From Flavobacteriales bacterium UBA3376 (GTDB lineage: Bacteria; Bacteroidota; Bacteroidia; Flavobacteriales; Weeksellaceae): a stretch of DNA of 11,345 nucleotides. Where the stretch lies: NCBI GenBank assembly GCA_002359055.1, contig DEQC01000010.1, forward strand, positions 1 through 11,345, read 5' to 3'. Positions 1 to 6,588 of the stretch are shown here, piece after piece. The notes under the pieces are model-generated. The model was not told the DNA's origin. It saw only the letters and a list, made by a program, of their open reading frames with translations, and did no database searches. The stretch's first letter is position 1, and the number at the start of each line of letters is the position of its first letter. The position numbers and the translations under genes were made by a program.

Positions 1-66
1 AAAATTGGCCTTGCCCAAATACTCATTCGAATGAGCCAGGGACGTGGAATTAAATTGATGATTTTT
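1..66. other. Unassigned window edge downstream of dagK, with a 14-bp palindrome
   Basis: These 66 bases follow the dagK stop codon on the minus strand and are too short to assign. One minus-strand frame is open throughout but has no ATG. Another minus-strand frame starts with ATG at 26-24 and runs off the edge, beginning M-S-I-W-A-R-P. All three plus-strand frames are open from position 1 and stop at 32-34, 51-53 and 91-93, so the tail of a convergent plus-strand gene is equally possible. The perfect palindrome CTCATTCGAATGAG lies at 22-35. It has no T-tract after it on either strand, so it does not look like an intrinsic terminator. Confidence 0.3.
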
Positions 67-435
67 TTAAATAGCAATTTCAAATTTCTCTAATATTTTC
101 GGTATGAAAATAACTAAACAAACAATGACAGTCAGTGTTGAAGCGCAGAAAGTTGCTCCAGCAGCCAAATCTTTTACTCTTTTAATGATTTCTTCCCTTT
201 CTAAAGTTACTCTGTCAGCCAATGCTTCGACCGCAGTGTTTATATATTCAGAAATCCCAATGGCAAAAGTCGATGAAAGCACAAAGAGAAATTCAACTTT
301 TGAAACTTCTAAACAATAACAAACCAATAGGTTTAAAATCAATACGCCAAACCAAATTTGAATATTTCTCTCAGTTCTCAAACCGAAAAAAATACCTTCT
401 AAAGCATATTTTGATGATTTTAAAAACCTAAACAT
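67..435 (-). CDS. dagK: Diacylglycerol kinase family protein (DagK/undecaprenol kinase type)
   Basis: This is a small integral-membrane lipid kinase of 122 residues, the usual length for the prokaryotic DagK family. It phosphorylates diacylglycerol, or in some bacteria undecaprenol, with ATP at the inner membrane, recycling lipid by-products of envelope synthesis. The N-terminal amphipathic part carries an E-R-N motif (Glu22 to Asn24). The family signature E-x-x-N-T-A-x-E is present as Glu63, Asn66 and Glu70, which contribute to ATP/Mg binding and catalysis. Hydrophobic segments at about residues 27-42, 47-62 and 95-113 fit the three-helix fold. The start ATG follows the map stop codon with no spacing (TAA then ATG), so translation is probably coupled to map. 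Sequence alone does not decide between diacylglycerol and undecaprenol as substrate. Confidence 0.93.
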   Translation of the reverse strand: MFRFLKSSKYALEGIFFGLRTERNIQIWFGVLILNLLVCYCLEVSKVEFLFVLSSTFAIGISEYINTAVEALADRVTLEREEIIKRVKDLAAGATFCASTLTVIVCLVIFIPKILEKFEIAI

Positions 436-1245
436 TTATTGCTTATTGTAAAGAAATGATTGCTCTTCGTCACTTTCAATTCCCAAAGCTTCATAGACAT
501 ATTTGAAAGTCGAAAGTAAAACTGGTTTTTTGTCAATGATAGCTACATCGTGTTCGAAGTGAGCCGAAGGCATATTGTCTCGAGTAGTTACAGTCCATCC
601 GTCACTATGGAATTTTACCTTGTCCGTACCCATATTGATCATAGGTTCGATGGCCAAAACTAATCCTTCTTTCAAAACTTTTCCGGTTCCTCTACGTCCA
701 TAGTTTGGTACTTGTGGATCTTCGTGCATTTCTCTACCCAAACCATGACCAACCAATTCTTTCACAACACCGTATCCTTCTTTTTCGCAATATGTTTGAA
801 TGGCATAGCCTATATCACCAATGCGATTGCCAGCTTTCATTTCTTCAATGCCTTTGTATAAAGATTCTTTGGTAATTTTCAATAAGTTTTTTACATCTTC
901 AGCAACTTCACCCACTTCGAAAGTATAAGCATGGTCACCTACGAAACCATTCAAAATCACTCCACAATCCACAGAAATAATATCTCCATCTTTCAAAGGA
1001 TCTTTATTAGGAATTCCATGAACGACTTGTTCGTTAGGGGAAGTACAAAGTGAATTTGGAAAGCCACCGTATCCTAAAAAAGCAGGTTCTCCACCGTGAT
1101 CTTTTATGAAATCATGAGCCAATTTGTCCAGATATAAAGTATTGACGCCAGGTTTTATTTCTTTTGCTAACATGCCCAAAGTTTTCGAAACCAATTGAGC
1201 ACTATGATACATTAATTCTATTTCTTCTTTATTCTTTAAAATCAT
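436..1245 (-). CDS. map: Type I methionine aminopeptidase
   Basis: This cytosolic metallo-enzyme removes the initiator methionine from nascent proteins when the second residue is small. At 269 residues it has normal length for a single-domain type I MetAP, with no N-terminal zinc-finger extension. All five metal ligands of the pita-bread fold are visible: Asp93 (in S-V-D-C-G-V), Asp104 (in G-D-H-A-Y-T-F), His167 (in V-G-H-G-L-G), Glu200 (in A-I-E-P-M) and Glu231 (in H-F-E-H-D-V). The substrate-binding His76 (V-V-H-G-I-P) and His174 are also present. The ATG overlaps the stop of the upstream HAD gene by four bases (ATGA), and dagK follows directly, so map sits in the middle of the minus-strand operon. 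The C-terminal tail past about residue 250 is acidic and not conserved in the family. The assignment is secure. Confidence 0.97.
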   Translation of the reverse strand: MILKNKEEIELMYHSAQLVSKTLGMLAKEIKPGVNTLYLDKLAHDFIKDHGGEPAFLGYGGFPNSLCTSPNEQVVHGIPNKDPLKDGDIISVDCGVILNGFVGDHAYTFEVGEVAEDVKNLLKITKESLYKGIEEMKAGNRIGDIGYAIQTYCEKEGYGVVKELVGHGLGREMHEDPQVPNYGRRGTGKVLKEGLVLAIEPMINMGTDKVKFHSDGWTVTTRDNMPSAHFEHDVAIIDKKPVLLSTFKYVYEALGIESDEEQSFLYNKQ

Positions 1246-1658
1246 CTTCTGAATATGCTTCTTTTTTTCTTTTTTCTTTCTTTTCCATGTTCGCTTATAG
1301 AAAATTCAATTTTCTTTTCAATGATTTGAACAACTTCTCCCCAGCCAGGAAATCCTCCTAAATTTCTATCGTCAATGAAGATATCTGCATTGATTTTTCT
1401 ACTTTGTAAAATTGGATCAAAATTTTCTTCTTCAAAGCTTGAATTAACTGCGTAGAATTCTATTCCATTTTTTCTACAAAATTCAACCGCTTCATCCAAA
1501 GCTTTTCCTTTTCTGTAAGTCCAAAGAATCAAACGATGTCCTTTTGCTTGTAAGTATTTCATCGATTCGAAAGCGAAAATCATAGGTTTTCCAATTTTCG
1601 GATATGCATCCTCAACTATGGTCCCATCGAAATCTACAGCAATTATATAACTCCTCAT
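1242..1658 (-). CDS. Small HAD-superfamily protein, BT0820-like phosphatase fold
   Basis: This 138-residue protein has the pattern of the BT0820-type HAD hydrolases common in Bacteroidetes. Motif I, D-F-D-G-T, lies at about residues 9-13 and supplies the nucleophile and acid/base aspartates. A W-T-Y-R stretch stands near the motif II position, and F-I-D-D-R-N near residues 95-100 supplies the late acidic Mg-binding pair. There is no large cap domain, so a phosphatase acting on an accessible substrate is the likely activity, but the substrate is unknown. I chose the ATG at 1658-1656 because it lies just before motif I. The frame extends six codons further upstream to a TTG at 1676-1674, which would give 144 residues. 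The C-terminal 14 or so residues are very basic (K-E-R-K-K-K-K-R-S), and this tail is not part of the fold. The stop overlaps the map start as ATGA, which suggests translational coupling. Confidence 0.85.
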   Translation of the reverse strand: MRSYIIAVDFDGTIVEDAYPKIGKPMIFAFESMKYLQAKGHRLILWTYRKGKALDEAVEFCRKNGIEFYAVNSSFEEENFDPILQSRKINADIFIDDRNLGGFPGWGEVVQIIEKKIEFSISEHGKERKKKKRSIFRR

Positions 1659-1695
1659 ATTGTTTTGAAAAATCAAATTCAGACAAAATTACAAA

Positions 1696-3213
1696 TTAAT
1701 TTTGGAGTAATACTTCCCCAGTCATTTCTTCTGGAATAGGCAAGTCCATTAAGCTTAAAATAGTTGGAGCTATATCACCCAATTTTCCTTTTTTTAACTG
1801 AAAACGATTTTCATTTTCTATCAATATAAATGGAACTAAATTGGTGCTGTGCTGAGTGTTTGGGCTGCCATCTGGATTGACCATAACATCAGAATTTCCA
1901 TGATCGGCCAAAATGATGATCGAATAATCATTTTTCAATGCTTCACTGACCAGAATTCCTGTGCATTCATCCACGACTTCGGCTGCTTTTACAGCCGCTT
2001 CGAAGTTTCCTGTATGACCTACCATATCTGTGTTAGCGAAATTTAAACAGATAAAGTCCGCACTTTTATGGTGCAATTCGGGTATTAGTTTTTCGGTGAT
2101 TTCATATGCCGACATTTCAGGCTTTAAATCATAAGTTGGTACATCTTGAGGTGAGGCACAAAGTATGCGACGTTCACCACCAAATTCTTGTTCTCTTCCA
2201 CCTGAGAAGAAAAATGTCACATGTGGATATTTTTCAGTTTCAGCGATTCTGATTTGAGTTTTTCCATTTTGTTCTAAAACTTCACCGAGAGTGTTTGGAA
2301 TTTCACTTTCGTCATAGACCACTTCGACTCCTGTATAAGTTTTGTCATAATTGGTCATAGTGATGTATTTGAGCATGAGTTTTTCCATTCCATATTCTGG
2401 AAAATCTCTTTGGGTCAAAACTTCGGTAATTTCTCTTCCTCTGTCGGTTCTGAAGTTAAAATTAACCACTACATCGCCTTCTTCAATCAAACCGTTTTCG
2501 TCAATAAGAATGGGTTTTATGAATTCGTCGCTTATATTGTTTTGATAAGATTCGTCTATGGCTTCAAAAGGATTGTGGTGTTTCTTTCCAACGCCTTTCA
2601 CCATTAAATCATAAGCCAATTTCACCCTTTCCCAACGTTTATCTCGGTCCATGGCGTAGTATCTTCCGATGATCGAAGCCAACTTTCCAGTGGTTTTCTC
2701 CATGTGATTTTGAAGTTCTTGGATGAATTCTTTGGCACTGTGTGGCGGACAATCTCTTCCATCTGTAAATGCATGCACATAGACGTTTTCTTCTAAACCA
2801 TAGTCATGAGCAGCTTCTAATAAACCGAGCAAGTGGTTGATGTGCGAATGTACACCTCCGTTGGAAGTTAGTCCAATGAAGTGTAATTTTTTATTGTTGT
2901 TTTTTGCGTATTGAAATTGAGCCGCTAAAACTTGTTCATTCAAAAGACTTTTTTCATTTACAGCCATATTGATGCGAACCAAGTTTTGATAAACTACTCT
3001 TCCCGCACCTAAATTCATATGACCAACTTCTGAATTTCCCATTTGCCCATCAGGCAATCCAACTTCATTACCATACGTAATCAAAGTTGAATGTGGATAT
3101 TTTTTATAACAATTGTCTATAAAGGGTGTATTTGCTTTTGCTATAGCCGATGTTTTAGGGTCGGGATTGATGCCCCAACCATCTAAAATCATTAGCATTA
3201 CACGTTTACTCAT
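1696..3213 (-). CDS. gpmI: 2,3-bisphosphoglycerate-independent phosphoglycerate mutase
   Basis: This enzyme interconverts 3-phosphoglycerate and 2-phosphoglycerate in glycolysis and gluconeogenesis through a phosphoserine intermediate, using two Mn(II) ions. It has 505 residues, close to the usual 510. Asp11 (L-D-G-W-G) and the nucleophile Ser61 in G-N-S-E-V-G-H are in place. The phosphotransferase/substrate domain shows G-G-V-H-S-H, T-D-G-R-D and N-F-R-T-D-R. The C-terminal metal-binding motifs are N-T-D-M-V-G-H, A-D-H-G-N-S-D and T-Q-H-S-T. All expected catalytic residues appear intact. The gene lies 37 bases downstream of recQ on the same strand. The HAD gene follows after 37 bases, or 19 if that gene uses its TTG start. 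Sharing a transcript with recQ is plausible from spacing only, because no terminator is visible between them. Confidence 0.98.
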   Translation of the reverse strand: MSKRVMLMILDGWGINPDPKTSAIAKANTPFIDNCYKKYPHSTLITYGNEVGLPDGQMGNSEVGHMNLGAGRVVYQNLVRINMAVNEKSLLNEQVLAAQFQYAKNNNKKLHFIGLTSNGGVHSHINHLLGLLEAAHDYGLEENVYVHAFTDGRDCPPHSAKEFIQELQNHMEKTTGKLASIIGRYYAMDRDKRWERVKLAYDLMVKGVGKKHHNPFEAIDESYQNNISDEFIKPILIDENGLIEEGDVVVNFNFRTDRGREITEVLTQRDFPEYGMEKLMLKYITMTNYDKTYTGVEVVYDESEIPNTLGEVLEQNGKTQIRIAETEKYPHVTFFFSGGREQEFGGERRILCASPQDVPTYDLKPEMSAYEITEKLIPELHHKSADFICLNFANTDMVGHTGNFEAAVKAAEVVDECTGILVSEALKNDYSIIILADHGNSDVMVNPDGSPNTQHSTNLVPFILIENENRFQLKKGKLGDIAPTILSLMDLPIPEEMTGEVLLQN

Positions 3214-3250
3214 CTTAAGTTTTTTTGTTGAAAGTATAGTTGAAGTGAAA

Positions 3251-5455
3251 TTAGTTTGCTACTTCGTTGATAAACATAATTCGTAGAAGTCGCAATTCCT
3301 CTTCTTCGTATTCATCACCAAATTCATCCAATAAATCAGACATCGAATCATTGTCAGCCTCCATCAAATATTCGAAAACCTCATCTTTTTGATCTTCATC
3401 AATGATGTCATTCACATAATAAGAGATGTCCAATTTAGTTCCTTGATAAATTATACTTTCCATTTCAGAAATTAAATCATCCATCGATAGGTTTTTACCA
3501 TCGGCCATATCTTCTAAATCCATTTTACGATCTACGCTCTGAATGATGTAAACTTTGTGATTGGATTTGTCGGCTACTCCTCTGATGACCATTTCATCGG
3601 GTGGAGTGATGTCGTTTTCTTCAACATATTTAGCGATAAATTCTACGAAGGCTTCACCAAATTTCTTAGCCTTTCCTTCGCCTACACCAAATACGTTGGG
3701 TAAATCTGAAATTTTCGTAGGATACAACATGGTCATATCTTCCAAACTTGGGTCTTGGAAGACAGCAAAAGGAGGGATGTTGTGTTGTTTGGCAATTTTC
3801 TTTCTTATTTCTTTCAATTGTTTCAATAAAGTTTCGTCGAAAGCTCCTGTGGTAGCAATGTTGTTGTTTTCGGCAGGTGTTTCGTCAATTAACTTTTTGA
3901 AATCTACATCTTCAGCAATTAAAAATTCTTCTGGATTCTTTAAAAATTCAGCCCCTTTTTCGGTCAATTTCAAGATGCCATAAGTTTCGATTTCTTTATG
4001 TAAATAGTTTCTAACGATAAGTTGACGAATGATACTTTTCCAATAGTTATCGTCTTTGTGACCGCCGATTCCATAAAAACTTTTCGAACTCAAATCATAA
4101 GATTGAGTGATTGAAGATTCTTTCCCCATTAAAACACAAACCAAATCATCGACTTTTAAAACTTCTTTGATTTGATCGGCTATATTTAAAACCAAAACAG
4201 CATCTTCTTTTACATCGATCATTTTTTTAGGATTGCGCATATTGTCATCCATATCTGCACCTAATCCATTGATTTCGTCAAATTCCTCACCGAAATAATG
4301 CAATAAGAATTTTCTTCTCGACATTGAAGTTTCAGCATAAGCAACCACTTCATTCAGCAATTGAGTTCCAACTTCTTTTTCAGCAACTGGCTTATTTGCC
4401 AAAAACTTTTTCAGTTTTTCGATGTCCTTGTAATCATAAAATGCAAGACAATGACCTTCGCCTCCATCACGACCAGCTCTACCGGTTTCTTGGTAATAAC
4501 TTTCTAAACTCTTTGGCATGTCGTAATGTATCACAAATCGAATGTCAGGCTTGTCGATTCCCATTCCAAAGGCAATGGTTGCTACGACTATATCGACATC
4601 CTCCATTAGGAACATGTCTTGGTGTTTGTCTCTTGTTTTTGAATCCAATCCAGCGTGGTATGGGATTGCTTTGATTCCATTGACTTGAAGTAATTGAGCA
4701 AATTCTTCAACTTTTTTTCGACTCAAGCAATAAATCACTCCTGATTTATTGGCGTTTTTATGAATGAATTTAATGATCTCTCTGTCTTGATTGACTTTGG
4801 GTCTTACTTCATAAAATAAATTCGGTCTGTTGAAAGAATCCTTATAGACTTTCGCTTCTGTCATACCCAAAGTTTTTTGAATGTCTTCTTGAACTTTCGG
4901 GGTTGCTGTAGCTGTCAAAGCTATGACTGGAGCATCGCCAATTTGATTGATGATATTTTTCAAATTTCTGTATTCAGGTCTAAAGTCATGTCCCCATTCC
5001 GAAATACAGTGGGCTTCATCTATGGCGAAAAATGAAATATTTACCGTTTTGAAAAAATCGATGTATTCTTTTTTTGTTAATGATTCTGGAGCTACATATA
5101 GCATTTTTGTCACTCCAGAGGTAATGTCGTCCATCACCCTTTTTGTCTGAGTCTTGTTTAATGATGAATTCAATACATGAGCGATACCTTCTTCAGAAGA
5201 CAAACCTCTGATAGCATCCACTTGATTTTTCATCAACGCAATAAGGGGCGATACTATAATAGCTACACCATCTGAAATCAATGCCGGTAATTGATAACAC
5301 AGTGATTTTCCACCACCGGTTGGCATCAATACAAACACATCTTCACCATTCAAAAGGTCAGCAATAATATCTTCTTGTTGCCCTTTGAATTGATTGAAAC
5401 CAAAATGTTTTTTTAATTGAGAGGTTAAATCTATTAAATCTGTTGCTTTGTCCAT
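3251..5455 (-). CDS. recQ: ATP-dependent DNA helicase RecQ
   Basis: This 3'-5' DNA helicase acts in recombinational repair and replication restart. It has 734 residues, longer than E. coli RecQ (about 610) because of its C-terminal half. The SF2 core shows Walker A with Lys50 (T-G-G-G-K-S), the DEAH box at 146-149 followed by the RecQ-specific C-I-S-E-W-G-H-D-F-R-P loop, T-A-T-A-T-P, and motif VI Q-E-T-G-R-A-G-R-D-G. An HRDC domain lies at about 545-620 (start T-L-L-K-Q-L, centre P-P-F-A-V-F). It is followed by an extension ending in an acidic helix-turn-helix-like tail, as in many Bacteroidetes RecQs. The zinc-binding module is degenerate: the usual C-R-R reads S-R-R (Ser379), and the C-G-N-C-D-x-C cluster is replaced by a cysteine-free G-A-D-M-D-D-N stretch (about 399-405). 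The gene is the first of the minus-strand block, divergent from kdsD. Confidence 0.98.
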   Translation of the reverse strand: MDKATDLIDLTSQLKKHFGFNQFKGQQEDIIADLLNGEDVFVLMPTGGGKSLCYQLPALISDGVAIIVSPLIALMKNQVDAIRGLSSEEGIAHVLNSSLNKTQTKRVMDDITSGVTKMLYVAPESLTKKEYIDFFKTVNISFFAIDEAHCISEWGHDFRPEYRNLKNIINQIGDAPVIALTATATPKVQEDIQKTLGMTEAKVYKDSFNRPNLFYEVRPKVNQDREIIKFIHKNANKSGVIYCLSRKKVEEFAQLLQVNGIKAIPYHAGLDSKTRDKHQDMFLMEDVDIVVATIAFGMGIDKPDIRFVIHYDMPKSLESYYQETGRAGRDGGEGHCLAFYDYKDIEKLKKFLANKPVAEKEVGTQLLNEVVAYAETSMSRRKFLLHYFGEEFDEINGLGADMDDNMRNPKKMIDVKEDAVLVLNIADQIKEVLKVDDLVCVLMGKESSITQSYDLSSKSFYGIGGHKDDNYWKSIIRQLIVRNYLHKEIETYGILKLTEKGAEFLKNPEEFLIAEDVDFKKLIDETPAENNNIATTGAFDETLLKQLKEIRKKIAKQHNIPPFAVFQDPSLEDMTMLYPTKISDLPNVFGVGEGKAKKFGEAFVEFIAKYVEENDITPPDEMVIRGVADKSNHKVYIIQSVDRKMDLEDMADGKNLSMDDLISEMESIIYQGTKLDISYYVNDIIDEDQKDEVFEYLMEADNDSMSDLLDEFGDEYEEEELRLLRIMFINEVAN

Positions 5456-5607
5456 CTTTATAAAAAGACTATTTATAATTTTTTCTACTTTTCAAAGTTC
5501 CTATATTTGACAACGTAATTCTGTCAAGTTTATTTCTAATTTGTTTAAGTTGTAATAAAACTAAATATACGGATAATATACAAAATATATATTATATTTT
5601 AAATCTT
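5456..5607. promoter_or_regulatory. Divergent promoter region between recQ and kdsD
   Basis: These 152 bp of very AT-rich DNA separate two divergently transcribed genes, so promoters for both must lie here or nearby. On the plus strand, TATATTTG at 5502-5509 matches the Bacteroidetes -7 consensus TAnnTTTG exactly, but I see no clear TTG-type -33 element at the usual distance. It would leave a leader of about 95 bases before kdsD. On the minus strand, TTGACA (5527-5522) followed after 16 bases by TATAGG (5505-5500) resembles a generic sigma-70-like pair and would serve recQ. Neither start has a convincing Shine-Dalgarno sequence. That a promoter region exists is inferred from gene orientation; the specific elements are tentative. 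Confidence 0.5.
5507..5527. repeat. Inverted repeat TTGACA-N9-TGTCAA in the divergent promoter region
   Basis: Two perfect 6-bp arms, TTGACA at 5507-5512 and TGTCAA at 5522-5527, are separated by nine bases. The first arm overlaps the TATATTTG candidate -7 element for kdsD, and the second is the candidate -35-like TTGACA of recQ on the minus strand. This is a suitable position for an operator acting on both genes. Arms this short can also arise by chance in AT-rich DNA, and no specific regulator can be named. Confidence 0.3.
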
Positions 5608-6585
5608 TTGAATTTGAAAAATCAAGATATAATTAAAATTGCGAAAACTGTTTTTCAGGACGAAATTAGTGAACTTTCTCAAATAGCTCACAAAATTAAC
5701 AATAGTTTTGTAAATGCAATTGAGCTTCTTTCTCGAACCGAAGGCAAAGTTGTCATAGTAGGAATCGGCAAAAGCGCTCATATCGCAAACAAAATTGTGG
5801 CAACTTTTAATTCTACCGGAACTCCAAGTCAGTTCCTTCATGCATCGGAAGCGATTCATGGTGATTTAGGTTTGATTGATCCTAAGGATGTGGTGATTTG
5901 TCTTTCCAAAAGTGGCAATAGTCAAGAGATTGTGGATTTGGCTCCTATTTTGAAAAAAAATGCTTCGGCCTTGATAGGAATTACTGGAAATATGGATTCA
6001 GAGTTGGCAAAGGTTGCAGATGTAGTTTTGAACATTACAATTACCAAAGAAGCTTGTCCCAATAATTTAGCACCAACTTCGAGTACGACTGCTCAATTGG
6101 TAATGGGCGATGCTCTGGCAGTTGTTTTAATGAAAGTGAAGAATTTTACCGCTGATGATTTTGCTAAATTTCATCCGGGTGGTGCTTTGGGCAAACGATT
6201 GTTGTGGAGTGTGAAAGATGTGATGGATACTTTTCAAAGACCATTCGTGAAACCGAGTTCAACCATTTATGAAGTCATAGATTCATTGACCTCAGGAAGA
6301 AACGGAATTACCGTTGTTATGGACAGAGATGAAATTTTGGGAGTAATCACTGATGGAGATTTGAGGAGGATGTTCCAAAAACATAGAGAAAATCTACAAC
6401 ACCTTACCGCTGGAGAAATTTATACAGCAGATCCTAAGAAAATTTATAAAGATGAAAAAGCAGTCGATGCATTTCATAAATTGAGGGATTATGACATTGG
6501 TCAATTGGTGGTTGTTGATAGAAACGAACGATATTTCGGAATTTTAGATTTACATGCATTAATTAAACACGGAATCGAGGGATAG
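5608..6585 (+). CDS. kdsD: D-arabinose-5-phosphate isomerase (KdsD/KpsF/GutQ family), TTG start
   Basis: This enzyme converts ribulose 5-phosphate to arabinose 5-phosphate, the first committed precursor of Kdo for lipopolysaccharide. It has 325 residues against 328 in E. coli KdsD and aligns almost without gaps. A SIS sugar-isomerase domain covers about residues 30-195, and two CBS domains cover about 205-325. Catalytic residues are conserved at a constant offset of four from E. coli: Lys55 (G-I-G-K-S), Glu148 (K-E-A-C-P) and His189 (F-H-P-G-G). The H-G-D-L-G motif is also present. No ATG occurs in frame before about residue 127, well inside the SIS domain, so a TTG start is required. I took the TTG at 5608; a second TTG at 5614 would remove only two residues. 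The gene opens the plus-strand run, and tatC begins three bases after its stop. Confidence 0.95.
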   Translation: MNLKNQDIIKIAKTVFQDEISELSQIAHKINNSFVNAIELLSRTEGKVVIVGIGKSAHIANKIVATFNSTGTPSQFLHASEAIHGDLGLIDPKDVVICLSKSGNSQEIVDLAPILKKNASALIGITGNMDSELAKVADVVLNITITKEACPNNLAPTSSTTAQLVMGDALAVVLMKVKNFTADDFAKFHPGGALGKRLLWSVKDVMDTFQRPFVKPSSTIYEVIDSLTSGRNGITVVMDRDEILGVITDGDLRRMFQKHRENLQHLTAGEIYTADPKKIYKDEKAVDAFHKLRDYDIGQLVVVDRNERYFGILDLHALIKHGIEG

Positions 6586-6588
6586 AAG

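Noticed and set aside
22..47. tRNA-like TTCGAAT loop at the window edge
   Set aside because: The flanks do not form a 5-bp T-arm around TTCGAAT (the closing pair would be A-G), and no acceptor, D or anticodon arms are visible.
1674..1676. TTG start for the HAD protein, adding six residues
   Set aside because: The ATG at 1658-1656 lies just ahead of the conserved D-F-D-G-T motif and is the better start; the six extra residues have no family support.
3561..3983. 140-codon open frame on the plus strand opposite recQ
   Set aside because: It lies entirely antisense to well-conserved RecQ sequence and its translation resembles no family I know; it is a shadow of the real gene.
4324..4674. 116-codon plus-strand frame opposite the RecQ helicase core
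   Set aside because: It is antisense to the DNA encoding motif VI and neighbouring helicase motifs, so codon bias of recQ explains the open frame.
5599..5859. Minus-strand frame of 86 codons over the start of kdsD
   Set aside because: It overlaps conserved SIS-domain coding sequence and shows no recognisable domain or start context.
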